Source: CAVQBP01 sp964448105 (GTDB lineage: Bacteria; Bacteroidota; Ignavibacteria; Ignavibacteriales; Ignavibacteriaceae). Taken from it: 64,000 nt of DNA. Within the stretch, counting starts at the first letter, position 1; every line of letters begins with the position of its first letter. The stretch is taken from contig CAYUVK010000009.1 of NCBI GenBank assembly GCA_964448105.1, positions 1 to 64,000 on the forward strand, written 5' to 3'. A model generated the notes under the pieces. That model ran no database searches and was not told the origin of the DNA. It saw only the letters and a list, made by a program, of their open reading frames with translations. This document shows, one piece after another, positions 55,129-64,000 of this stretch. The position numbers were made by a program, and so were the translations under genes.

Positions 55129-56925
55129 CTAACGCAAAAGGATCATTTTCTTTGTCTGAATAAAACTTCCTGCTTGAATCTTATAGAAATATACTCCGCT
55201 TGCAAGCGACTCCGCATTAAACTGTATCTGATAACTTCCTGCGGTCTTTTCTTCATTAACTAATGATGTAACTTCCCTGCCAAGAATATCGTAAATTTTC
55301 AGAGTTACAAAAGAAGCTTGCGGTATAGAAAATTCTATAGTAGTTGAAGGATTAAACGGGTTCGGGTAATTCTGGTAAAGAGTAAAGCTTTCAGGGATAT
55401 TTTTATTTTGGAAATCATCTACTCCGGTAACAGTTATATTATACTTATCAGTAAGATATTTCTCTATTGATAACCGGTCCGGATCAGAAAGAACGGTATC
55501 ATAGACTATTATTTCAGCTATATCGCATTTTGCTAGGACTCTCCCCAAATCCGGAAAATTATCAGTTGATCCAACTCCTCCCCCTGAAGCCGTGGAATCA
55601 CCAAGTGGAACGGAAATAGAAATATTAGCTCCGGAAGCTGACGAAGGAGCAGAAACTCCATTCCACCTTAAGGTTGTATTTGATACTGTTCTGTCTCGGA
55701 CAATATTAATGTTTCTCCATTCATTGTATTTCGCAATATTCTGACCGGTAAATACCACATAATCATTATGATCTTCGGTACCAACAATAATATCATTGTC
55801 GCCATTATCCATGCCCCGCATTTTAACGGCAAAGTGTTCATTGGCCACAAAAGGACCGCTGGGACCTAATGATAGTACAAATCCAGGGGGATTAGATCCT
55901 GAGGCACCGGATCTATTGTTGAAAACCATGAAAAGACTAATCTGACTCATTTTTTTTGAACCTGTAAATCCTAACCTGTCATTTACTCCGTCAAAACTTA
56001 TTACGGGTTTATTATTTATTACATTATTTACCAACACAGGCTGACGGCTTGTATCTGTCTCAATTGCATCATTTCCGTTACCGCTTTGATCCATCCATCT
56101 GCTTACTTTAGAACCATTAAAAACTAAACCAGTATCAGCTCTAAGCCAAAGCTGTAATCTGGTAATAGGCATGCCCGAAGGTGCAGCAGCATCATGCCAA
56201 ACCAAATCTGTTATTTCAAAATTGTAAACATGATTAGCCGAATCATAATCTATCTTATAAGTTTTAGGATAATATCCTTCTTTTTGGAATTCTGCAGGCT
56301 GCTTTATGCTTCCTGTAAAATGTGGATGAGTTTCCAGGTAAGTTTTTGTAAACATAGGTTCGTAGAAGCTAAACTTACCTTTTGCATATCCATAAATAAA
56401 TGTTTTATCAAAAACATGTCCATGAAACTCCGGTGCCGTTGTATCAGTCCAGTGAGTTCCCATTTGAGGAACACCCGTTGGATCTGATACATAATCAGGT
56501 GGAACAAATCGGGGTTCTACTTTAATTGGATCAGGGCCGCCAGGTATTGCCAGGCGTTCTTGCTTATTAATTATATAAAAGTGAAGATCGAAATGAGGTA
56601 AAGTATAAATACCTGCAGGCGGGTGTCCCATTGGATTCCAATCAAATAATATATGATTGAATAATGTATCTGAGGCGTTTTTAGGTAAATTTAAATGAAT
56701 CATAGTCCCGATTGCTGGAAGGTTCGTTAAAACATCTTCAGTTAGAGTAAACCCAATGCTTTGGGGATTATTAACAGAATCTGTTTTTATCCACGCTTTT
56801 ATTGTACCGTTCCCTAAGGATGCAGAATCACCATAACTTATCTCCTGAGAGTATAAAGAGACAGAACCGAATAAAAATATTGTTATTAACATTATTGACA
56901 GTTTCGAATAAAAAAACTTTTTCAT
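55129..56925 (-). CDS. T9SS-secreted protein with TTHB210/DUF5602-like and LamG-like domains
   Basis: 598 residues with a signal (IMLITIFLFGSVSLYSQ). Residues about 25-235 (IGFTLTEDVLTNLPAIGTMI, MGHPPAGIYTLPHFDLHFYI, PPDYVSDPTG) resemble the DUF5602/TTHB210-like exported domain. Residues about 250-480 (LQLWLRADTGLVFNGSKVSR, WMDQSGNGNDAI, PVISFDGVNDRLGFTGS) are a concanavalin-like LamG fold. The final 85 residues form a type IX sorting domain (TLYQNYPNPFNPSTTIEFSI, YDILGREVTSLV, ASGVYFYKIQAGSF). It lies 273 bp downstream of the hybrid sensor gene and may be its target. Confidence 0.82.
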   Translation of the reverse strand: MKKFFYSKLSIMLITIFLFGSVSLYSQEISYGDSASLGNGTIKAWIKTDSVNNPQSIGFTLTEDVLTNLPAIGTMIHLNLPKNASDTLFNHILFDWNPMGHPPAGIYTLPHFDLHFYIINKQERLAIPGGPDPIKVEPRFVPPDYVSDPTGVPQMGTHWTDTTAPEFHGHVFDKTFIYGYAKGKFSFYEPMFTKTYLETHPHFTGSIKQPAEFQKEGYYPKTYKIDYDSANHVYNFEITDLVWHDAAAPSGMPITRLQLWLRADTGLVFNGSKVSRWMDQSGNGNDAIETDTSRQPVLVNNVINNKPVISFDGVNDRLGFTGSKKMSQISLFMVFNNRSGASGSNPPGFVLSLGPSGPFVANEHFAVKMRGMDNGDNDIIVGTEDHNDYVVFTGQNIAKYNEWRNINIVRDRTVSNTTLRWNGVSAPSSASGANISISVPLGDSTASGGGVGSTDNFPDLGRVLAKCDIAEIIVYDTVLSDPDRLSIEKYLTDKYNITVTGVDDFQNKNIPESFTLYQNYPNPFNPSTTIEFSIPQASFVTLKIYDILGREVTSLVNEEKTAGSYQIQFNAESLASGVYFYKIQAGSFIQTKKMILLR

Positions 56926-57198
56926 AATGCTCTCCTTTCCTTTTTAATTTTCTTCGACAAATAAACGAAATCAAAACAAGGGGAGCATATTATTATTGTG
57001 CCTTTTACTTATACTATTGTTCCATTTATATAAATTATAGCACATGTTACAATAGTCTAATTAACTTAATATGATCTTTTCCTTACTCTTTCTGTATAAT
57101 TATAAGATTAGGATTACGAGTAAGATTAAGATTTCCGAATAAGTTCAGTTACGAACCTGAAAGTATATGTTTGTGTAATCCTTATGGTGTGGAATCAA

Positions 57199-60100
57199 TT
57201 AAACAATAGCACTTGGCGGATAACCAAACTCTTCCTTAAAACACTTGGTAAAATAGGCAGGACTTGAAAATCCAACAGAATAAGCTATTTCGGAAATATT
57301 TCCTTTCTGATTTTCTATCATCTTTTTGGCATTTGCTAATTTTACAGATCTTATATAGATACTGGCAGATTTCCCTGTTAATGCTTTCAATTTTCTGTGC
57401 AATTGAGTTCTGCTCATTGCCACTTCGCTGCAAAAATCTTCAATATTAAAATCTTCTTCCGAAATATGTTTCTCGATTATATCCATAACTTTAAACATAA
57501 ACTTTTCATCAACGCTGCTTAATTTTTTCTCTTCGGCTTTGGGTGTTTTGTTTTCTATTCTACTGAATTTTTCCTGAAGCTTCTTTCTTATTTTTATTAA
57601 ATTTTCTATCCTTATTTGCAATTCTTTTATATCGAATGGTTTTGTAAGATAATCATCAGCGCCCGTTTGCAGACCTTCAAGTTTATTCTCCTGACCCGAT
57701 CGTGCTGTTAATATTATTATAGGTATATGACTGGTTTTTTCATCATTCTTTAGAATTTTGGTCATTTCATTCCCGTCCATCTTCGGCATCATCATATCAC
57801 TTATTATTAAATCTGGAATGATTTTTACCGCTTTTCTTAATCCCTGTTCACCATTGACAGCTTCCTCAATTATATAGCTGCTGTCCAGCGATTCTTTAAT
57901 ATACTCACGCATATCATAGTTATCTTCAACAATAAGGATAATCGTCTTATCATCTTTTAAATAACTTAGTTCAGAATTTTCAATTAGATCTTCATTAGTA
58001 TTTTTTGAAAGGAGATATTTTTTCTCGTCAATAAGCATTTCAGGTTTATCTTGTTTTTCTTTTGTTGATACCTCATCATCTTTTAAATGATCTTTACCCA
58101 GCGGGAGTGAAATTGTAAATTCCGTCCACTGACCTAATTCGCTTTCAACGCTAATATTTCCATGATGAAGTTCAACTAATTCTTTTGTTAATGCTAACCC
58201 GATACCCGTTCCTTCATATTCTCTATTAATTGAAGAATCAACCTGGTAAAATCTGTCAAATAGTTTTGGAATTTCTTCATGTGAAATTCCTATTCCGGTA
58301 TCTCTAATTTTTATCTCAACATTATTCTCGTTTTCAATTATACTAACTGTAATAGTTCCATCCGTCTGGGTAAACTTAAACGAATTTGAAAGAATATTTG
58401 ATAATATTTTTATCATTTTTTCTTTGTCGAAATAAGATTCAATATATTCTTTACTGGGTATTATTTTTAAGCTGATATCTTTCTCTTCCGATAGAGATTC
58501 AAATGATAGTGCAATTCCTTTTACAAAAGAAACAATATTATTTTTTGAAGCTTCAAGCTTTAATTTCCCCGCTTCCAGCTTTGAAAGATCGAGCAGCTGG
58601 TTTACTAATTGTAAAAGACGTTTTGAATTCCTTCTTATTATCCCGGAATCTTTAATTATATTATTAGAAGTTTGAGAATTAATTTTTTCAGCCGGTCCAA
58701 GAATTAATGTTAAGGGTGTTCTAAACTCATGTGAAATATTAGCAAAGAACCTAGATTTCATCTTATCGGTTTCTTCTTTTTCTTTAAAAACCGCTTCATC
58801 CATCTTGATTTTATCTTTTAATTTTACTCTATTCAGTTCATATCGTCTTAAACCGTATAAAGTAAGAATGAATACTAATCCGTAAGAAATATAAGCCCAG
58901 TTTGTTTTCCACCAGGGGGGTAATATAATTATTAAAATTGAGGTTCCTGCTTCATTCCAGATGCCGTCATTGTTTGAACCCTTAACTCTAAATGTATATG
59001 TACCCGGAGCTAAATTTGGATATGATGTATAATGTCTTGAACCGGAATAAATCCAGTCTTTATCAACTCCTTCCATTTTGTAAGTATATTGGTTTCTTTC
59101 AGGAGTTATATAACTTAATGCTGCAAATTCAAAAGACAAAAAGTTTTTATTATAAGATAATTTTATTTCTTTCCCGAAATGAATAGATTTATCAAATATT
59201 CTAAAGGATGTTATAACAATTGGAGGTATATAAGGATTTTCTTTTATACTATCGGGGTTGAAGCGTGTAATTCCGCCGGGTCCTCCAAAATAAATCTCTC
59301 CGTTTTCTGTTTCACAGCCGGTAAAATAAAATCTGTTACTCGTAAAGCCATATGTAATATCGTAATTTTTTATTTTCCCGGTTTCAGGATTTAATTTTGA
59401 AATACCTTTATTTGTGCTGAACCATAAATTTCCATGAGCATCTCCTTCAATTGCAAATATCAGATTATTTGGCAGGCCCTCCATTTCGGTATAATGAATG
59501 AATGAATTAGTTGAACGAATATATTTATTCAACCCGATATTTGTTCCAAACCAAACATCTCTTTTCTTATCTTCATAAATTGCCGTAATTAAACTACCTG
59601 AAATGTTTTGAGGATTATTTATATCGGATTTAAATAGGACAAATTTTTTTTGAGATATATTATACCGGATCAAACCGGCATCTTTTGTCCCTGCCCAGAG
59701 CAGTCCAAAAGAATCTTTATATATACATTTAATTGAAGTGTTGATGGATTTAAGTAATGAAATTGATTTACTTTGTTTATTAATAAAGAAAATACCGCCT
59801 TCAAGCGTTCCTACCCATACAGTATCATTTGAAGGGGGAGTATAAATGCAATAGACTTGTTGACTAAATTCTTTTCCCGAGGGATATTTTATCCGGGTAA
59901 TTTGTCCATTTCTTTCCTTCAAGTAAATCCCGCCGGTATTTAATTTTATCCATATATTTCCCTTTTTGTCTTCTGCGATATAATTCATTCCTGTTTTGTA
60001 ACTGTTAAATTGCGGCAAAAAAGAATTGATTTCAGGATCAAATTTTAATATTTCACCATTACCTGTTTGGACCCATAATTTCCCGTTATTGCTGTTTATA

Positions 60101-61335
60101 ACAGATGCACCCGTTCCAAAAGATTTATCCCATGAATTTTCAATATTATTATATTGTTTGAATGGAAATTCTTTCCGGTTAATTTTATTTAATCCGTTAA
60201 ATGAGGTTATCCAGATTGTCCCTGAACGTTCACAACAAATTGCCAGGATCATATCAATGCTTAAACTTCCCGGGTCATAATCATTATGGTAATAATGAAT
60301 AAATTTGTTTGACTGCTTATTAAATGTACTAAGCCCATTATATTTTGTACCAATCCAATAAATGCCATCATGATCCTCACCTATAGATTCAATATTATCA
60401 CTAGTCAGACTGTTTAAGCATTCCGTATCTTTTAAATTATGTTTATAAGTTGTATATGATCCATCTCTGGGATTCACTTCGATTAATCCTTCACCATTAG
60501 TACATAACCAGATCGAACCCAAATTATCCTCGTAGATGGAATTTATTTGATAAGGTAGGGAATACTCAATTGCATTATCCCACCCAATATTTATAGATCC
60601 AATTTGATTTTTGGGATCATGCCAGCAGTGGATAAATTTCCCTGTTTTTCTATCAAGTTTATCAAGTCCGTTGCCTGTACCAATCCAGAGCGTACCTTCT
60701 TTATCCACTAATAGTGCATGGATATAATTGTTGCTTAAACTACCGGTATCGGTGCTGTCATGTTTAAAAGTTGTAAACTTCATGGTGGTTTTATCAAATT
60801 TATTTAAACCATCTCCTGTTCCTACCCAGAGTATACCGGAAGTATCTTCACATATAGAAAGAATATAGCTGCTGAAATTAATTCCGGTTCTAGTAGGAGG
60901 CAAAACAAAATGGGAAAAGTTACCGGTGGTAGGATCCAACATATCTAGGCCAAGTGATGTGCCAATCCATATATTGCCATCCTTACCTTCACAAAGTGCC
61001 TGCACGGAACCGCTGTTAATACTATTTGGATTTCCAGGTTCATATTTATACGAAGTAAAACCATTACCATCATAACGGTCTACACCATTATAAGTCCCAA
61101 ACCATAAATAGCCTGCTCTATCCTGGATCATACAAGGGGCAATATATGAATTCATTCCCTGATCGGGATTTAAGTGCTCGAAAGTTTTTCTTTTAGAATT
61201 CTGAGAAATACCATTATTAGCTGTAATAAAGAAGATCAATAATGTAAAATAAAAGAATTCAATGGGCGGAAATAATTTTTGAGTCTTTTTAGATGTCAAG
61301 TACCAACTTCTTTTAATCCAGTCACTAAATTTCAT
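57199..61335 (-). CDS. hybrid two-component system protein (HTCS)
   Basis: 1378 residues combining sensor, kinase and DNA-binding regulator. A signal/anchor helix lies near 28-45. Two-component propeller repeats fill about 50-740 (LWFGTYNGVDRYDG, LWVGTGDGLNKFDK, IWLCTNGEGLIEV). A Y_Y_Y domain follows (PGTYTFRVKGSNNDGIWNE), then a membrane helix near 815. The HisKA box FFANISHEFRTPLTLI has phospho-acceptor His869, and the HATPase has DTGIGISHEEIPKLFDRFY and GTGIGLALTKELVELH. The receiver phospho-acceptor is Asp1180 (LIISDMMMPKMDG). An AraC-type DNA-binding domain forms the last 100 residues (EVAMSRTQLHRKLKALTGKS, GFSSPAYFTKCFKEEFG). All active-site residues are intact. HTCS proteins usually sense extracellular saccharides and activate nearby genes. 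Confidence 0.95.
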   Translation of the reverse strand: MKFSDWIKRSWYLTSKKTQKLFPPIEFFYFTLLIFFITANNGISQNSKRKTFEHLNPDQGMNSYIAPCMIQDRAGYLWFGTYNGVDRYDGNGFTSYKYEPGNPNSINSGSVQALCEGKDGNIWIGTSLGLDMLDPTTGNFSHFVLPPTRTGINFSSYILSICEDTSGILWVGTGDGLNKFDKTTMKFTTFKHDSTDTGSLSNNYIHALLVDKEGTLWIGTGNGLDKLDRKTGKFIHCWHDPKNQIGSINIGWDNAIEYSLPYQINSIYEDNLGSIWLCTNGEGLIEVNPRDGSYTTYKHNLKDTECLNSLTSDNIESIGEDHDGIYWIGTKYNGLSTFNKQSNKFIHYYHNDYDPGSLSIDMILAICCERSGTIWITSFNGLNKINRKEFPFKQYNNIENSWDKSFGTGASVINSNNGKLWVQTGNGEILKFDPEINSFLPQFNSYKTGMNYIAEDKKGNIWIKLNTGGIYLKERNGQITRIKYPSGKEFSQQVYCIYTPPSNDTVWVGTLEGGIFFINKQSKSISLLKSINTSIKCIYKDSFGLLWAGTKDAGLIRYNISQKKFVLFKSDINNPQNISGSLITAIYEDKKRDVWFGTNIGLNKYIRSTNSFIHYTEMEGLPNNLIFAIEGDAHGNLWFSTNKGISKLNPETGKIKNYDITYGFTSNRFYFTGCETENGEIYFGGPGGITRFNPDSIKENPYIPPIVITSFRIFDKSIHFGKEIKLSYNKNFLSFEFAALSYITPERNQYTYKMEGVDKDWIYSGSRHYTSYPNLAPGTYTFRVKGSNNDGIWNEAGTSILIIILPPWWKTNWAYISYGLVFILTLYGLRRYELNRVKLKDKIKMDEAVFKEKEETDKMKSRFFANISHEFRTPLTLILGPAEKINSQTSNNIIKDSGIIRRNSKRLLQLVNQLLDLSKLEAGKLKLEASKNNIVSFVKGIALSFESLSEEKDISLKIIPSKEYIESYFDKEKMIKILSNILSNSFKFTQTDGTITVSIIENENNVEIKIRDTGIGISHEEIPKLFDRFYQVDSSINREYEGTGIGLALTKELVELHHGNISVESELGQWTEFTISLPLGKDHLKDDEVSTKEKQDKPEMLIDEKKYLLSKNTNEDLIENSELSYLKDDKTIILIVEDNYDMREYIKESLDSSYIIEEAVNGEQGLRKAVKIIPDLIISDMMMPKMDGNEMTKILKNDEKTSHIPIIILTARSGQENKLEGLQTGADDYLTKPFDIKELQIRIENLIKIRKKLQEKFSRIENKTPKAEEKKLSSVDEKFMFKVMDIIEKHISEEDFNIEDFCSEVAMSRTQLHRKLKALTGKSASIYIRSVKLANAKKMIENQKGNISEIAYSVGFSSPAYFTKCFKEEFGYPPSAIV

Positions 61336-61697
61336 TTTAAAATACTTCCTTACAAACCTAAATGATCAAACATCCTGATTGATAGAGTTCATAAATTTAA
61401 TAATGGATTAAGATTATAAATTTTCTGGACTTAAATTAAAGAGAAGAAATTAAGACGTTTGATAAAATATAAGTAGAAAAAAAATTATTTGTCAAGAGGA
61501 TAAATATTAAAAACCTACCTGTGTGATTTTGAGGAAATTTAACTTAAGATTACTATCGCTTTTGTAACATATATTTTAGCTAACCTGTGTCTTTCCTAAG
61601 TATAACCATCTTTGTTTATTTATAAATTTATGGGCAGAACAGGGACGCAAATTTTGCCTCCACTACCGGGATTAGACACAAAAAAGGCAAAAACAAA
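61336..61697. other. intergenic region with degenerate palindrome
   Basis: No gene seen. It lies between the HTCS start and the M1 peptidase end, both minus strand, so the HTCS promoter should be here; I find no clear TANNTTTG element. At 61640-61665 AGGGACGCAAATTTTGCCTC is a worn copy of the palindrome at 52631. Confidence 0.5.
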
Positions 61698-63427
61698 TTA
61701 TTTTAGAATGATAAACTTCTTTGTACTTACAAAATTGCCCGCAGTTATTCTGTAAAAATATACTCCCGATGCAAGATTAACTGCATTTAATTTAACCTCA
61801 TATATTCCTGCAGGTTTTTCTTCATTAATTAATGATGTCATTTCTCTTCCGAGAATATCATAAACCTTCAATGTTACAAAAGATGCTTTAGGTATTGAGT
61901 ACTTTATAGTTGTTGAAGGATTAAACGGATTCGGATAGTTCTGCTCCAAGCTAAATTCTAACGGGAGTTTTTTATTTGGATCAACTGATACTAATGAAGT
62001 TGAAGCGGTTTTGAGAACAATATTGTCATCAGGATCAAATATTACCGACGCCGGTTTTTTATTAAAATTAAACGAGTATTGTTGATTGTTCATATCATTC
62101 ATCACTGATATACGAGAATCACTCCCGTTTAAAAAAACAATCTGCAATCCAACAGGCATTCTGAAGAAAACTGTGTTGGTTTGTGTCTGAGTAATATTAT
62201 AATTAAGGGTCCACACCGGATTATTATCAGTAATTTCATAAGTATTTTCATAAACGGGATAGTTTGGATTGTAAATCCATTGGTTAAAAAACCATGAATA
62301 ATCTTTTCCTGTTACATCATTAATCTTGTTTATAAATTGAGCTGTTGATGCATTTTTATATTTGAATTCATTATCAGTAGCATAAGATTTCAAAACTTTA
62401 AAGAATAATGAGTCTCCAAGAATATATCTTAACATATGAAGAACACAAGATCCTTTTTCATATGTGATGAAATAGTTGAAAAGAACACCAACCGACGGTG
62501 TAATAATTGCCCATGAAGAATCATATAGATTATTCAAAGTAGCAAACCCGGTCTTTTCAAAAGGGTAAATACCGAATAAATCAGAATAATGAGATATCAT
62601 TGGAATTATGATAGTTTCTACATGTTTTAAATTCGCTATACTTTCACCTTCGTTCCAATAAAAGCGGATAGGGATTGAATCATTCTGCAATGATGAATTA
62701 TGCCAATAAATTATATCTAGATTATAATTTACTTTACCTGTAATTACCATCAAATAAGTTGCAACGGGATCCCGGCTAATCCAATGATAGTAAATTGTAT
62801 CGGCAGACAATGTAGAATCTGCCAGTCTTCCATTAGAACCTAGCTTTACTGTAGATGGAACTTTTGCAGTTAAATCAAAAGTTGCTTTATCGGAAGGATG
62901 ATCGACGCAGGGGATCCATTTACGTGCTCCTTCTGGTTCCGCATCGGTAAAAACAAAACCGCCTTGCACATAAAATGCATTATCATTTACGTTGAGGTGA
63001 TGATAATAAACTTTAACATTAACAGTATCGCCCGGGTTATATGTTTTATTTAGCTCTATCTTTAAAATGTTATCAATATGCGTAAAAGATGTTCCCGATA
63101 GAGAAACAGAATCGATCATTAGTGAAGTATTAACGGCATCAAGGTGAAAGGAATTTAATACCGAATCCGCAAGAAAAGTTACGGTTTCAACAGCGCTATA
63201 AGTTTTAGGATAGGGGGTATAAAATTATCATATAAATTTATTTTAAGCTTATAATTTAGGATGTTAAAAGGATTATGCGGTGTGATTAGCGGCTGCACTA
63301 AGGGAATATTTTTTTCATTTTTAGCTTCCCAAAATTTATTAGCATTATTTAGTGACTGAGCTTTAATACTTGATATAGCCAAAATAGAAATAAATAGACA
63401 TAAAAATTGCAAATGTTTTGAGTTCAT
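61698..63427 (-). pseudogene. M1-family aminopeptidase remnant with T9SS tail
   Basis: The N-terminal frame (63427-63179) has a signal peptide (FLCLFISILAISSIKAQ) and then NPFNILNYKLKINLYDNFIP. A frameshift in a C-run near 63226 leads into PYPKTYSAVETVTFLADSVL and the rest of the M1 beta domain (GFVFTDAEPEGARKWIPCVD). The metallopeptidase core is missing: FATLN is followed directly by NLYDSSWAIITPSVGVLFNY, so GGMEN, HEXXH and the downstream Glu are absent. The sequence resumes in the helical domain (YEKGSCVLHMLRYILGDSLF). The C-terminal type IX sorting domain is intact (NYPNPFNPSTTIKYSIP to STKKFIILK). Even without the frameshift it could not be a normal zinc peptidase. Confidence 0.85.
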
Positions 63428-63875
63428 ATTGATAGACCGGAGTTCCTATGAAGAATAATTTAAATAGTACTTTAATTTATGGTATAAATATTATAGTATA
63501 ATATTAATGCTAAAAGGGTCTATTTCTATTGCAGCAAAACACAATTAAAGTTTTTTCTCCTAAAAATATTTATCCATCTATTGGGAGGTATAATCTACCC
63601 TTTTAAACTTTTATTTTATCAGACCATGTTCTTCCAAATCTTTTTCAATTAAACTATGTTTTTAGTATAGAATGTAGCGGACGCAAATTTTGCGTCCACT
63701 ACAGTATCTTTCTTCTCTCCCGAGAATATCATAAAGCTTAAATGTAACATATGAAGCTTTAGGTATAGAATATTTAACAGCTGCCGGTGGATTAATGGAT
63801 TCGGATATAGGAATGCCTCCAACTTTTGAGACATTCACTCCTTTAACTTTTATATTATAATAAGTTTTGTCCCCG
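63428..63875. other. intergenic region with degenerate sorting domain and palindrome
   Basis: No intact gene. On the minus strand, positions about 63811-63711 carry VKYSIPKASYVTFKLYDILG with RE, the core of a sorting domain, reached only by changing frame. It runs straight into the palindrome TGTAGCGGACGCAAA...TTTGCGTCCACTACA (63673-63703, one mismatch). A short frame ending EKDLEEHGLIK-stop at 63611 has no partner. The rest (63428-63610) is AT-rich, with nothing I can assign. Confidence 0.6.
63673..63703. repeat. 31-nt imperfect palindrome in a decayed sorting domain
   Basis: Arms TGTAGCGGACGCAAA and TTTGCGTCCACTACA (one C/A mismatch, one central base). Same family as 52631-52660. Directly adjoins the LYDILGRE coding remnant, so the repeat appears to have replaced the C-terminal end of a T9SS gene. 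Confidence 0.75.
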
Positions 63876-64000
63876 CTAGCTATGAGATTTTAAAATTTTT
63901 AACATATCTTTTTCAAGAGTATCTTGGGGCGATTCAACTATTCTTCCAAGTTCGTTCGCATCTTTATAAAAAATAATAGTAGGCACAAGATCTATTTTAA
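63876..64000 (-). CDS. thioredoxin-family protein, C-terminal end (partial)
   Basis: Only the last 41 codons lie in the window, ending TAG at 63876. The sequence KIDLVPTIIFYKDANELGRI followed by VESPQDTLEKDMLKILKSHS has the cis-proline (VPT) strand and C-terminal helix of a thioredoxin-like fold; the active-site Cys motif would lie beyond 64000. Secreted thioredoxin-like proteins of this class are common in Bacteroidota. Whether the gene is intact cannot be judged. Confidence 0.6.
   Translation of the reverse strand, partial: KIDLVPTIIFYKDANELGRIVESPQDTLEKDMLKILKSHS

Noticed and set aside
1..64000. CRISPR array, phage or transposase genes
   Set aside because: No regularly spaced direct repeats, integrase, transposase or phage structural genes were seen; the repeats present are scattered palindromes.
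1..64000. tRNA or rRNA genes
   Set aside because: No cloverleaf-like GTTCGAATC/TTCAANTC segments with matching arms were recognised in gaps; a tRNAscan run would settle this.

Overview
The window looks like chromosomal DNA of a Bacteroidota/Chlorobi-group bacterium, most probably Ignavibacteriota (Ignavibacteria). It is AT-rich. Many secreted proteins end in a type IX secretion (Por) sorting domain of the NYPNPFNPST...KYSIP...YDILGRE...ASGVYFYR...TKKMILLK type. There are hybrid one-protein two-component sensors with propeller repeats, a TonB-dependent receptor with an N-terminal CarboxypepD_reg-like domain, and several TANNTTTG promoter -7 elements typical of the phylum. The lineage is inferred from protein style only; no 16S gene is present.

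Layout. 0-4.2 kb is a graveyard of minus-strand remnants: sorting-domain scraps, a FISUMP-type domain, a broken hybrid sensor kinase and the end of a secreted protein. 4.2-7.9 kb is housekeeping: ruvC, yebC, recJ and the RNase P RNA. 8.0-12.1 kb holds an apparent two-gene operon of a 1015-residue coiled-coil/STAND-like ATPase and an MscS channel. 12.4-13.9 kb is a GNAT/nitrilase pair. 14-17.5 kb is a trans-sulfuration enzyme/TauE/MFS operon. 17.6-20 kb carries a thioredoxin-like protein, a phosphoesterase and a DUF2203 protein. 20-24.1 kb contains decayed genes around one intact lipoprotein. 24.2-35.7 kb holds serC, a DUF1015 gene, an acid phosphatase, valS, a DinB-like gene, ruvA, a TonB-dependent receptor with a TPR partner, and a desaturase. 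36-40.6 kb encodes two T9SS cargo proteins and a dienelactone hydrolase. 40.6-46.5 kb holds rnhA, a fumarylacetoacetate hydrolase family gene, a conserved exported protein often mislabelled asparagine synthetase B, clpX and a TPR protein. 46.8-51.8 kb has an NTF2-like protein, a POT-like transporter, a GH2 beta-glucuronidase and an aldo/keto reductase. 52-64 kb has a HEAT-repeat protein, three lipoproteins or exported proteins, a T9SS LamG-like protein, an intact hybrid sensor kinase, a broken M1 aminopeptidase and the end of a thioredoxin-family gene.

Themes. Secreted and surface genes are repeatedly disrupted while cytoplasmic housekeeping genes are intact. Several families of short palindromic repeats lie between genes, and some abut sorting-domain tails. 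The best candidate for an undescribed functional unit is the ATPase-MscS operon at 8045-12091. The ATPase has a P-loop in which the catalytic lysine position is alanine. Whether any single frameshift or stop is biological or an assembly error cannot be decided from the sequence alone.
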